DNA of 64,000 nt, taken from the NCBI RefSeq assembly GCF_004803695.1, contig NZ_CP039393.1, positions 2,046,001 through 2,110,000 of the forward strand, read 5' to 3'. This document shows positions 18,464 to 26,206 of this stretch, one piece after another; the first letter of the stretch is position 1, and every line of letters begins with the position of its first letter. A program made the translations under genes and the position numbers. The stretch comes from Muribaculum gordoncarteri (GTDB lineage: Bacteria; Bacteroidota; Bacteroidia; Bacteroidales; Muribaculaceae). The notes under the pieces are model-generated. The model was not told the DNA's origin, made no database searches, and worked only from the letters and a program-made list of their open reading frames with translations.

Positions 18464-20765
18464 TTTCGTATTTTCTCCTTTCCTCTTTTGCCAGCCGGAT
18501 TATTTCCGCGCCCTTATTCAATACTGCGGTAACAGCATGGCTTAACTCACTTTCTTCCGGTATAGCCTTTCCATGAAGCAATCCGTAAAGTTCCCTCAGC
18601 GGTTGGTCGGCACGGAGTACCTCCCACGAGCTACGCAAGTGGTGTGTCAAGGCATCAAGTTCTTGCAGGTCGTTTCGCGTTGCCGCATCCTGCATCAAGC
18701 GCATTTCCTTTTCAGTTTCCGTTATCAGTTTCTCCAGCATGACGGCCTCATTGCCGTATGACAGCAAGGTGGATAAGTCCGGCTTTCCGTCCAGAGTTTC
18801 TTTTATGCCGCACTTGTCCGAGACCTCCATCAGCTCCGATATGGAGAACGGCTTGAACAGGCATCCGGCAAAGCCTTTTGCCAAAAGTTCCTCCGCATCG
18901 CAACTGCCCGAAGCGGTTGCCACGACCACGGGGATTATCTATGAATTGCCCACGTTGGACGAACGCAGAAGTTCCAGCAACTCGAAACCGTTTATACCGG
19001 GCATATTCAAATCTGTCAGCAGCAGATTATATTCTTTCCGGCGTAGCATCTCCATCAGTTCCGCCGCATCGGTGCAAGTATCGCAGTGTATTCCCTCTTG
19101 GGCGTACATCTCTTTCTGCATCAGGAGCAACACCTCGTCATTGTCGATGGCGATGACATTGAGGTTTCTGTCTTTTCTGTGAATATACGTCTGTATTACT
19201 TGCTCCGGCACATCATCAGCTTTTTGCATCGGTATTTCCACCATGAAACGGCTTCCTTTCCCTTTTTCACTGTTCAGTCTGATTTTTCCATGAAGCATCG
19301 TCACGATATTATGAACGATGGCAAGTCCAAGTCCGAAACCGTCCTTTGCGGCGGCATTTGAGAGGCGTTCAAATGCGTCGAACACATGGTGCTGTTCCTC
19401 TTCGGTCATGCCCGTACCGGTGTCCTCGACGGTCAGTGTCAACACTCCGTTGGTATAGTCGGAAGTCAGTGACACACCACCTTTCTCTGTGAACTTGATG
19501 GCGTTTGACAGCAGGTTGTTACCGATTTGAACTATTCGCTCTTTGTCGGTCAATACAACAGCATCATTCCCGTTCTTCATGGTCAAGGACAGTCCCTTGT
19601 TCATGGCAACGGACATGAACTCCGTTTCAAGGATGTGCGTGATTGCTGAAATTCTGCAAGGTTGCATTTTGGGCTGTTCCTTGCCGTTATCCAAGCGGAA
19701 GAAGTCCAGCAGAGTGTTGAGCATAGCCCGCATACGGTCGGAGGATTGTTGTATGCTTTGAAGGAAATGCACATTGTTCCCATTGCTGCACTCTTTTTGC
19801 AACAGTTCGGCATAGCCTGTTATTGCCGTCAGCGGTGTACGCAACTCGTGGGTAATAGTATATACCGCTTTCTTTCGGGAGGTTATGAGTACCTCATTTT
19901 GTTGCACGGACTGTTCCAATTGCCCTATCAAATCCGTTGTCTGGCGTTTGTATCGTTTGATGCTCTTTGCATCATGGTGTATGATGATATAAGAAATGAC
20001 CAACAGCAAAAGGACAAATCCCATCAAGCCGCCTATCTGCATAAATGATTTTTCACGCATGGCGGTTATCTCGGCTTCCCTGCTTTGTAAATCAGATTGT
20101 ACCTTCTTTTCGATTTGGCAAATCAATCCTCGCAGTTGTCTGTTAAGTTCGGCATTACGAGCCGCAAGACTGTCGGCTTGTTCCGACAACCGACGGCTTT
20201 GTGCTTTCTGTTCGCTGACCATGTTTCTATCGGGAGAACGAAGCGTAGTCGTTGTTGTCAATGGCTTCGTTTTCTCTTTTTTACCGAATATGCCCAAGAA
20301 TCCTTTGCGCTTCGGTTTCTTGGGCTGTTCCTGCACAATCTTCTGCACAATCACCGGTTCTTGGCTGGCTATCTTCCTGTTGATGGATTGTTGCTCATCC
20401 ATTAACCGGACAATCTGGAATATCTGCCGTTCCTTATACTCCAAAAGACTGCGCACGCTGTCAACACGCTCAATTTTGTGAGTTACATTGAAACTGCATA
20501 ATATACTGTCCAATGCAATACGTTGGGCATGGTAATTCTCCAAATCTGTTTCGTCCCAATCCAATATAGTTTCTCCCAACAAAGAGAACTCTATCAGTCG
20601 GATATGAATACGGTTTACATCCTTCCTGAATTCATTTATACGTCGATTGCCAACCTCCAATGCTTCCACTTCCTGCCATTCATGATGCCAAGTGTAGGCA
20701 ATACATCCGATTAACAATGCAATAAGTGTATAGCCGAAAGCGACCGCTTTCTGAAGATGTTTCAC
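18456..20765 (-). pseudogene. rteA: RteA-like hybrid histidine kinase with in-frame TAG
   Basis: The gene would encode 769 aa. It has two membrane helices (about 7-27 and 231-250) flanking a sensor region, an H-box (THELRTPLTAITGYAELL), an ATPase with NLLSNAIKFTEKGG and GFGLGLAIV, a receiver with LLLTDLNMPG, and an Hpt-like C-terminus (ALTHHLRSSW). A TAG at 18941-18939 stops the frame after residue 608, inside the receiver. The frame is otherwise unbroken (next residues IIPVVVATASGS), so CAG-to-TAG is the simplest cause. The truncated kinase lacks the end of the receiver and the Hpt domain. Confidence 0.87.
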
Positions 20766-20804
20766 TGTATGTTTACATCTATGATATTGACAGAAAAAAA
20801 TTAA

Positions 20805-21059
20805 TTATTTTGTTTTTCCAATTTTTGCAAATCCATTTGCATAGTTTCCTATAATATTGTGATTATCATCACAAATATATCCATTGAAGTAATATCCTAT
20901 GAGTATTTTATTTTCGGTGAAAATATAGCCATTGGAATAGTTTCCAATCATTTTACCCTGGGTGTTAAATACATATCCATTTCGATAGGTAATCAGAGAA
21001 GTTTTATATGAGCATGAGTATAAGCATAAAACACTCAGAGTTAGCAACAATGTCCTCAT
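20805..21059 (-). CDS. Small lipoprotein with NGY...IG.Y repeats (beta-flower-like)
   Basis: The 84-aa lipoprotein has Cys16 as its acylation site (..LCLYSC). The mature part consists of three full 16-residue repeats and a partial fourth: NGYVFNTQGKMIGNYS, NGYIFTENKILIGYYF, NGYICDDNHNIIGNYA, NGFAKIG. This pattern resembles the '4-fold beta flower' proteins of Bacteroidetes (recalled, not searched). It lies between the barrel gene (12 bp) and rteA (39 bp) and is probably co-transcribed with them. Confidence 0.75.
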   Translation of the reverse strand: MRTLLLTLSVLCLYSCSYKTSLITYRNGYVFNTQGKMIGNYSNGYIFTENKILIGYYFNGYICDDNHNIIGNYANGFAKIGKTK

Positions 21060-21071
21060 ATCATTTTTGAA

Positions 21072-23363
21072 TTAGTATCTGAATCTTGATGTATCTATTC
21101 CTTTTATCTCCTTTTTCTTATATCCGCCAAAACAATAACTGAAATGCAAAGTAAATGAACGTGAATAAAATCCGCTGTTCATATCCAAGTGTTGCCCCTT
21201 AAAGCGGACTTTTGTTGCAGGCATTCCTGTATCAAATATGTCATTGCAACGGGCTGATAAACTCAATTTGTCATTTGCAAAATTCCATTTTAATCCGGCA
21301 GTGAGATTAAAAATAGATTCTATATCAAATGTCCCTTGTATGACAGGAGTCTGTACATTCCCTATCAACTCGAAAGATAAATTCTTGTTTACTTTAAACG
21401 TGTTATCCAATGTGCCGCTAAATACCCATTTCCTCCGATTGAAAGGAATGTCGAAAAAATCATCACAGCGTTGGTGCATTTGCATTCCGACTAAGGAGAA
21501 TCGGGAATCCAGCCAGTTTCCTGCTTTAAAGGGTACTATGATATTTGCTCCCCATAGCTGCATATAGTTCCAGTTTGTATTTTTATAGATCAGTGCCAGC
21601 CTGTCGGTAGATTGATAGGCGGCTTGTGTGAAATAATCCGATGTATGCGTGAAAAACAGACTGAAAATATACTTCTTCATGAAGATATAACTTCCATTCA
21701 GATTATAATTCGTCATCGGCTTCAAATTCGGTGTACCCCACAATTCTGTATATCCATTAAGATAACTGACGGAAGACTGCATATCCCAATAACTTGGATA
21801 GGTTTTATCCGTAGATAATGACAATTGAAACAGATGTTCCGGTGTTTTAAAATAGGTCAATGATGCTTGTGGAAAGACTGCCCATTTATGATAATTGCCA
21901 ATCGTATAATACTCTCCTGTAGCAGAAACGGATAAAGATGTACCTGTTGCATAGTTTTTGCTCAACGACACATAAAAACTGGCAGTTTGTTCTCTCAGAT
22001 TGGAATATGTATTTTGTGTTTGAATGTCACCTGTCACTTTATCGTAAGTTTGGAAATCAAGATCTTTGGCAAATCGATAGGAAACTCCATAACCCAAATT
22101 CCATCCTTTGGATAAAGAGTGTTTCCCGTCTACATAAATAGAATAGCGGTCTATCTTTTGTCCGCCAACCATAGAGAAACTACTCTGATTTCCATTTTGA
22201 TAATCAGTATGTAAACATTGATTATTATTGGAAGTATAATAGGTATAGTCACCTCCTATTTCAAGACCGAATCCTGAATGATATTGCAATGTGACATTGT
22301 GCATTTGATTGTCAATATATTTATCAACATTACCGGTTTGGTAATTGCCTGATGTCCGGCTGTTATTATATTGGTCAGGGGTATAACTACCTGTGTAGGC
22401 AATATTGATATTGTTTTTATCGTTGAAATTATATTCAAAAGCGGCTCTAAGGTCATGCTTCCAATACTTGCTGCGCAACTGTTCATTTTGTGTGATAGAA
22501 TGGAGTTCTTCTTTTAGCGTATGCTTGGAATCAAGGTCTATGTACTCCATTTTTTTTACGTTATTTACTCCATACATTACATCAAAAGCCATTTTAGGAG
22601 TTGACAACCGAAAGTTCCCGTTCATTCCCCCGTCATTGAAGTATTGGTTTTTATAGTCAGCACTTATCTCACCCTGAAAAGAGTAGTCGTTTGAACGCTT
22701 TAAAACAACATTAATAGCCGCGCCCCGTACATGATATTCAGGAGGCGCACTGTACATCACTTCCACTTTTTCCACACGATTAACCGGAGTATTGCGCAAA
22801 ATCGTTTCAAGTTGTCCGGCATCCATTGTTGTTGGTTTGCCATTTAGAATAATCGTCAGTTTCCCGGCTCCTGCCAAAGTCAGTATTCCTCTCTCTTCTT
22901 GTACTCCCGGTATCTTTGTCAATGCTTCATAAGCATTGTTTACAAGTTGATTTTGGGTAAGGACAGCAAGATTATACCCTAAAAGTCCATTCTTCACTTT
23001 AACAAAAGGACGTTCTGCCTTTATAATAATTTCATCCAAAGCATAGTCTTTAGGTTGAAGTTGAATAGTTCCGACATCATTTCCCTTACCTGCCATTTGT
23101 TTGGTTTCATATAAAATGTGTTGTATTATCAAACGGTATTCTTCCTGTTGGCTATTAAAAACGAATATACCGTCAGTATTAGAGATGGATGCGGCTATAT
23201 AGGTCGAATCCATCGCTTGCAGAATAATAGTCGCTCCGTCTATCGGTAGTTGTTCGGCATCTATTATTTTACCGCTAATCATTTGCCCATAAACAGTCGT
23301 TTGGGAGCAAACGAACGATAGGAAGAAAAATGTAAGTACTTTAATTTTGCGTAACTGCATCAT
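21072..23363 (-). CDS. TonB-dependent-receptor-like outer-membrane barrel (PF14905 type)
   Basis: The 763-aa protein has a signal peptide (..VYGQ), a carboxypeptidase-like regulatory domain (ISGKIIDAEQLPIDGATI), a plug domain (NAYEALTKIPGVQEE; LNGKPTTMDAGQLETIL) and a C-terminal barrel ending in an aromatic strand. The plug and Gly-rich loop fit the PF14905 outer-membrane group, which lacks known substrates. The gene is followed by the small repeat lipoprotein and rteA, and preceded after 28 bp by a lipoprotein gene. It occupies the place of tetQ upstream of rteA in CTnDOT. Confidence 0.85.
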   Translation of the reverse strand: MMQLRKIKVLTFFFLSFVCSQTTVYGQMISGKIIDAEQLPIDGATIILQAMDSTYIAASISNTDGIFVFNSQQEEYRLIIQHILYETKQMAGKGNDVGTIQLQPKDYALDEIIIKAERPFVKVKNGLLGYNLAVLTQNQLVNNAYEALTKIPGVQEERGILTLAGAGKLTIILNGKPTTMDAGQLETILRNTPVNRVEKVEVMYSAPPEYHVRGAAINVVLKRSNDYSFQGEISADYKNQYFNDGGMNGNFRLSTPKMAFDVMYGVNNVKKMEYIDLDSKHTLKEELHSITQNEQLRSKYWKHDLRAAFEYNFNDKNNINIAYTGSYTPDQYNNSRTSGNYQTGNVDKYIDNQMHNVTLQYHSGFGLEIGGDYTYYTSNNNQCLHTDYQNGNQSSFSMVGGQKIDRYSIYVDGKHSLSKGWNLGYGVSYRFAKDLDFQTYDKVTGDIQTQNTYSNLREQTASFYVSLSKNYATGTSLSVSATGEYYTIGNYHKWAVFPQASLTYFKTPEHLFQLSLSTDKTYPSYWDMQSSVSYLNGYTELWGTPNLKPMTNYNLNGSYIFMKKYIFSLFFTHTSDYFTQAAYQSTDRLALIYKNTNWNYMQLWGANIIVPFKAGNWLDSRFSLVGMQMHQRCDDFFDIPFNRRKWVFSGTLDNTFKVNKNLSFELIGNVQTPVIQGTFDIESIFNLTAGLKWNFANDKLSLSARCNDIFDTGMPATKVRFKGQHLDMNSGFYSRSFTLHFSYCFGGYKKKEIKGIDTSRFRY

Positions 23364-23391
23364 ACGAATTCAGTTGATTACAAGAAATCTA

Positions 23392-24240
23392 TCAATCCAA
23401 TATGTATTTCGGAATGGATACAAAGCTTATTATTCCTCTTATTCGATAGTCTGTATCAGGAACGGTCAATATCATAGTCATATCTATGGGAGCAGGTGAT
23501 TTGGTCAAAGCATTGTTTATAAGCCTTTCCCAATCGACGCCTAAGTAGGCTTGAATGACTTGTAGCACGTACGAAGAACTGGCTTCTTCGCCATACAGTT
23601 CTATTTGGAAATCATAGAACTTCGACGCAGTAGTTCCAGCATCAGCGGGATTGTGTTTGTATAAGCGTAAGTTGGGAATAGCGTATTTAGTGGGTGCCGC
23701 ACCTGTGTCGGCATTCTGCGTGATGAAGAACTCGTAACCGCTGTCTTTTAGTATAGGCTTGTTATATATGTTATCTTGGTCGAACAGATAGTAGTCCTGA
23801 GCTTGATTGTTCACTAAAAAGAGTGTGGTGCCTGCCGGCAATATCGGGTAGTTGCTGTCATTGATAACGTATGCAAGGTAGCAATCTGTTACTTTCACTT
23901 CAATAGTTTCTTTATCTCCTGTCACATTGTCTATAATGGACAGCATGGTACTTCCTTTCTGTTTTCCGAACAAAGAGACAACACCTCCCGGCTTGTCTGC
24001 ATATAACTTGCCATTATAAGTGGCTTGCAAAATATTTTCATCTTCTATCGCCAAACTAATATCCCCACTACCATTTGTTATGTAGATGCTGTTAGTTTCT
24101 TGTCCTAATCTTACCTCATAGTAAGTATCTCCAAGACAGAACGGAGTAATCGCTTCATTTTCGTTATTATCATCACTGCAACTTGTCAGTGACCATATGC
24201 TTAGCAGCAATGCTATATGCCAGAATTTAAGTTGGTTCAT
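23392..24240 (-). CDS. Lipoprotein homologous to the 3.3 kb lipoprotein
   Basis: The product is 282 aa from the ATG at 24240 (MNQLKFWHIALLL), chosen for its lipoprotein signal with Cys21 and following acidic residues (SDDNNENE); the frame is open to 24303. It has the same plan as the chromosomal lipoprotein at 3322-4083: GDTYYEVRLGQ, ..GSTMLSIIDNVTGDK, LAYVI, and a late VLQVIQAYLG helix. It heads the lipoprotein-barrel-small lipoprotein-rteA-rteB run and has a promoter overlapped by a perfect palindrome. Confidence 0.75.
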   Translation of the reverse strand: MNQLKFWHIALLLSIWSLTSCSDDNNENEAITPFCLGDTYYEVRLGQETNSIYITNGSGDISLAIEDENILQATYNGKLYADKPGGVVSLFGKQKGSTMLSIIDNVTGDKETIEVKVTDCYLAYVINDSNYPILPAGTTLFLVNNQAQDYYLFDQDNIYNKPILKDSGYEFFITQNADTGAAPTKYAIPNLRLYKHNPADAGTTASKFYDFQIELYGEEASSSYVLQVIQAYLGVDWERLINNALTKSPAPIDMTMILTVPDTDYRIRGIISFVSIPKYILD

Positions 24241-24269
24241 ATTACTTTTTTTGGTTGTTATAATCAGTG

Positions 24270-24319
24270 CAAAGTTACGGGCATTAAACGAAACAACTCT
24301 CAAACTAAGTTGAGAGTTG
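24270..24319 (-). promoter_or_regulatory. Promoter with 10-bp perfect palindrome, candidate Crp-like operator
   Basis: The minus-strand -7 box TAACTTTG lies at 24277-24270. The palindrome CAACTCTCAA (24294-24303) and TTGAGAGTTG (24310-24319) with a 6-bp spacer covers the -33 region. It lies between the Crp-like gene and the lipoprotein gene. It could be the operator for that regulator, a terminator of its gene, or both. Confidence 0.6.
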
Positions 24320-24345
24320 CACAGAAGGGTATTTTTTCGGAGATG

Positions 24346-24915
24346 CTATTTCTCTCCAAAAGTAATCTCCTTGCGAATACGGCTAAGATATGTTGGCGTT
24401 ATTTGCAGATAAGATGCCAATTCTTTAAGTGTGATGTTTTGCAGTATATCAGGGCAACACCTTAATAAATGGATATAATGTTCCTTTGCAGACAGACGAT
24501 ACATATTCAGAAAACTATCGTATGCCTGAATGAAAAATCCGTCCGATATAGCACTATGCAGCTTAGGTTCTTTCTCGAATAGTTCATCCACAATGTTTCG
24601 GTTACATACATAAACTTCAGAATCCTTTGCCGCTATAATATCTGCTGCAACAGGAGTATTCATCACCAGACTTGAATAATCACCTATCGGAGTATCACAA
24701 AATGAAAATCCGGTAATATGAATATTACCCTCTGAGTCTATCACAGAATACTTGAAATATCCGTGTTTAATGAATCCCCATACACATTTTGTGGTTTCTC
24801 CACGATGAAGAAAATATTCACCTTTTTTGTATGAGCGTAACTTACCCTCTTTGGTGCATAGTTCGCGCCAAAAGTTCAAATCAATTTTATCTATATAGAG
24901 ATTGAATTTATCCAT
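24346..24915 (-). CDS. Crp/Fnr-family transcriptional regulator
   Basis: The 189-aa protein has an N-terminal cyclic-nucleotide-binding-like beta roll (KKGEYFLHRGE; GDYSSLVMN) and a short C-terminal HTH (LKELASYLQITPTYLSRIRKE). The arginine and glutamate that contact cAMP in E. coli Crp are not evident, so the ligand is unknown. This subfamily of short Crp-like proteins is common in Bacteroidetes. It is divergently placed only in function: it lies upstream of the lipoprotein-barrel-rte run on the same strand, separated by the 24294-24319 palindrome. Confidence 0.88.
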   Translation of the reverse strand: MDKFNLYIDKIDLNFWRELCTKEGKLRSYKKGEYFLHRGETTKCVWGFIKHGYFKYSVIDSEGNIHITGFSFCDTPIGDYSSLVMNTPVAADIIAAKDSEVYVCNRNIVDELFEKEPKLHSAISDGFFIQAYDSFLNMYRLSAKEHYIHLLRCCPDILQNITLKELASYLQITPTYLSRIRKEITFGEK

Positions 24916-25043
24916 ATAATAGTCTGTATGACATCTATTTGCAAAGGTAGTGATTTTATTTCAAACTATCTATAACATAACATGTAAATGAAGCCATTCA
25001 GACTACAATTCACTCTAAATGGCTTCTTGGGACTATTAAAATT

Positions 25044-25173
25044 TTACATTTTCATTCCTATCGGTCGGTTCTCATCCTTGACATACAGCCCCGGACGCAC
25101 GATTGTGACATGGTCGGCAATGAAATTGCCCGTGGGAATTCGTTCACTTGCCGGACTGCTTATCAAAGGAGCA
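25044..25173 (-). pseudogene. C-terminal remnant of an unidentified gene after mobA
   Basis: Directly after the mobA stop another frame reads PLISSPASERIPTGNF, then VTIVRPGLYVKDENRP, and ends in GMKM. It looks like a real protein tail. In CTnDOT the order mobA-mobB-mobC-tetQ-rteA-rteB would place a mobB/mobC tail here, so a deletion joining mobA to the end of a downstream gene is a reasonable reading. I do not recognise the family. Confidence 0.4.
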
Positions 25174-25608
25174 TTATGCCATGGAATCGTCCCATCTTTG
25201 TTGCCACTTAGCCTCCATCTCCCTCGAAAGCTCCACAATCTCCCGGCTCAGTTTCACGAGGTCGATGGTACACTTCTCCAGCTTGTAGAGCAACACCATC
25301 GCCTTTTTCTCCGAAAAGTGGATGCGCAGCTCTTTAACGACCTGATTGTAGTTCGTGCCTATGCAGCGGAACTGGACATGGAAATCCGACAGCTTGGTGT
25401 AGTAGTCCAGCATCGTCTTGTCCACCTTCAGCACCTTGAACTTCTGTCCGAAGAAGTGCGCTTTTAGAAAGACTGCTTTCGCATACACGTTCGATTCCTC
25501 GTACATCGTCAGGAACCTGTTCCATTCCACATCGTCGAAGCGCACCATCACGCAGTGCGTCTTCGGGTTCAACTTGGGATTTCTCCCGTACTTAGTCTTC
25601 TTTTTCAT
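25174..25608 (-). CDS. Mobilisation/relaxosome accessory protein (CTn MobA type)
   Basis: The product is 144 aa from the ATG at 25608 (MKKKTKYGRNPKLNPKTH), the usual opening of the small mobilisation protein of Bacteroides conjugative transposons; the frame is open to 25704. The basic N-terminus is followed by a ribbon-helix-helix-like region and a helical C-terminus. It would bind oriT and recruit the relaxase. The relaxase gene (mobB) that normally follows is missing. An 11-bp inverted repeat 110 bp upstream may be the old oriT. Confidence 0.75.
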   Translation of the reverse strand: MKKKTKYGRNPKLNPKTHCVMVRFDDVEWNRFLTMYEESNVYAKAVFLKAHFFGQKFKVLKVDKTMLDYYTKLSDFHVQFRCIGTNYNQVVKELRIHFSEKKAMVLLYKLEKCTIDLVKLSREIVELSREMEAKWQQRWDDSMA

Positions 25609-25717
25609 ACTTCTTAATTCTTTTAATTTTATGGCTTGTCTATTGCTTAATCTTTGATTAAAGAACCCCGAAATTATCCGACTGCGGAGGATAATTCTGC
25701 CCACGGCGGTGAAGGCA

Positions 25718-25753
25718 TTTTCAGTTACTTAGAATTATTCGGGTAACTGAAAA
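25718..25753. repeat. 11-bp inverted repeat upstream of mobA, candidate oriT part
   Basis: TTTTCAGTTAC (25718-25728) is repeated inverted as GTAACTGAAAA (25743-25753), with a 14-bp spacer. It lies 110 bp upstream of the mobilisation gene. The motif GTAACTG also occurs near 40.69-40.73 kb, at the right end of the same element. Confidence 0.55.
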
Positions 25754-25814
25754 TATACCTTATCTAATTTTATTGTTTATAACTGTGCTGATATACAGTG
25801 TTATACAAAATTGA

Positions 25815-25836
25815 TGGTGTACTCGTGGTGTACTAA
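25815..25836 (+). repeat. TGGTGTACT direct repeat pair, left end of nested element
   Basis: TGGTGTACT occurs twice with an 11-bp period (25815 and 25826), followed by AA. An almost identical pair in the same orientation is at 35411-35432. They are probable arm-type sites of the integrase at 34056-35315. Confidence 0.75.
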
Positions 25837-25972
25837 TTAGTTGGAGAAATCAAAAAACGGATGTCCGATTTTGGGATATTTAAGGGTTGTTAGTTATATT
25901 TAATTCGATTCTTTTTCTCATAGTCGCAGTAGATTTGAGGCTCTGAACGGCTGTTCATTGAGAAAAAATCGC

Positions 25973-26206
25973 TAATTTTGCAGTCGGATTGACACAGGTC
26001 ATTCCACTACATTTTGGAAACGAAGCATTATGTTTATCTTATGGTAGGAAACCTGAGAAACTTTCAACCGAGCAGAGAAAGCATAGTGGTTCTCACGCAT
26101 ATAGCGTGGGCTGCTACTGTTATATCTGCTCACAGGCTTTCTCAGGGCCTCCTATCAAGACGTGACATAGTTGCTCACGCTTCTTGTAGGGTAAATTATT
26201 AACCGA
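25973..26206 (+). ncRNA. Promoter and ~220-nt structured 5' leader of the barrel gene
   Basis: An exact -7 box TAATTTTG (25973-25980) starts a ~220-nt leader. Nested helices are visible: GGTAGGA/TCCTATC (26043-26049 with 26150-26156, one G-U pair), CCTGAGAAA/TTTCTCAGG (26052-26060 with 26138-26146), GAGCAGA/TCTGCTC (26070-26076 with 26125-26131) and CACGC/GCGTG (26094-26098 with 26104-26108). A further hairpin CGTGA/TCACG lies at 26161-26179. A 53-codon frame (ATG 26041, stop 26200-26202) covers the same bases and ends just before the barrel gene. It may be a regulatory RNA, a coding leader, or both. Confidence 0.65.

Noticed and set aside
16130-18941. Recoding of TAG as a sense codon, suggested by two in-frame TAGs
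   Set aside because: Other intact genes here end in TAG (for example 15896 and 51231), and both affected genes are in decaying mobile DNA.
25973-26206. Cobalamin or TPP riboswitch
   Set aside because: GGCTGCTACTGT and CCTGAGA look superficially alike, but the conserved core boxes of both classes are missing in order and spacing.
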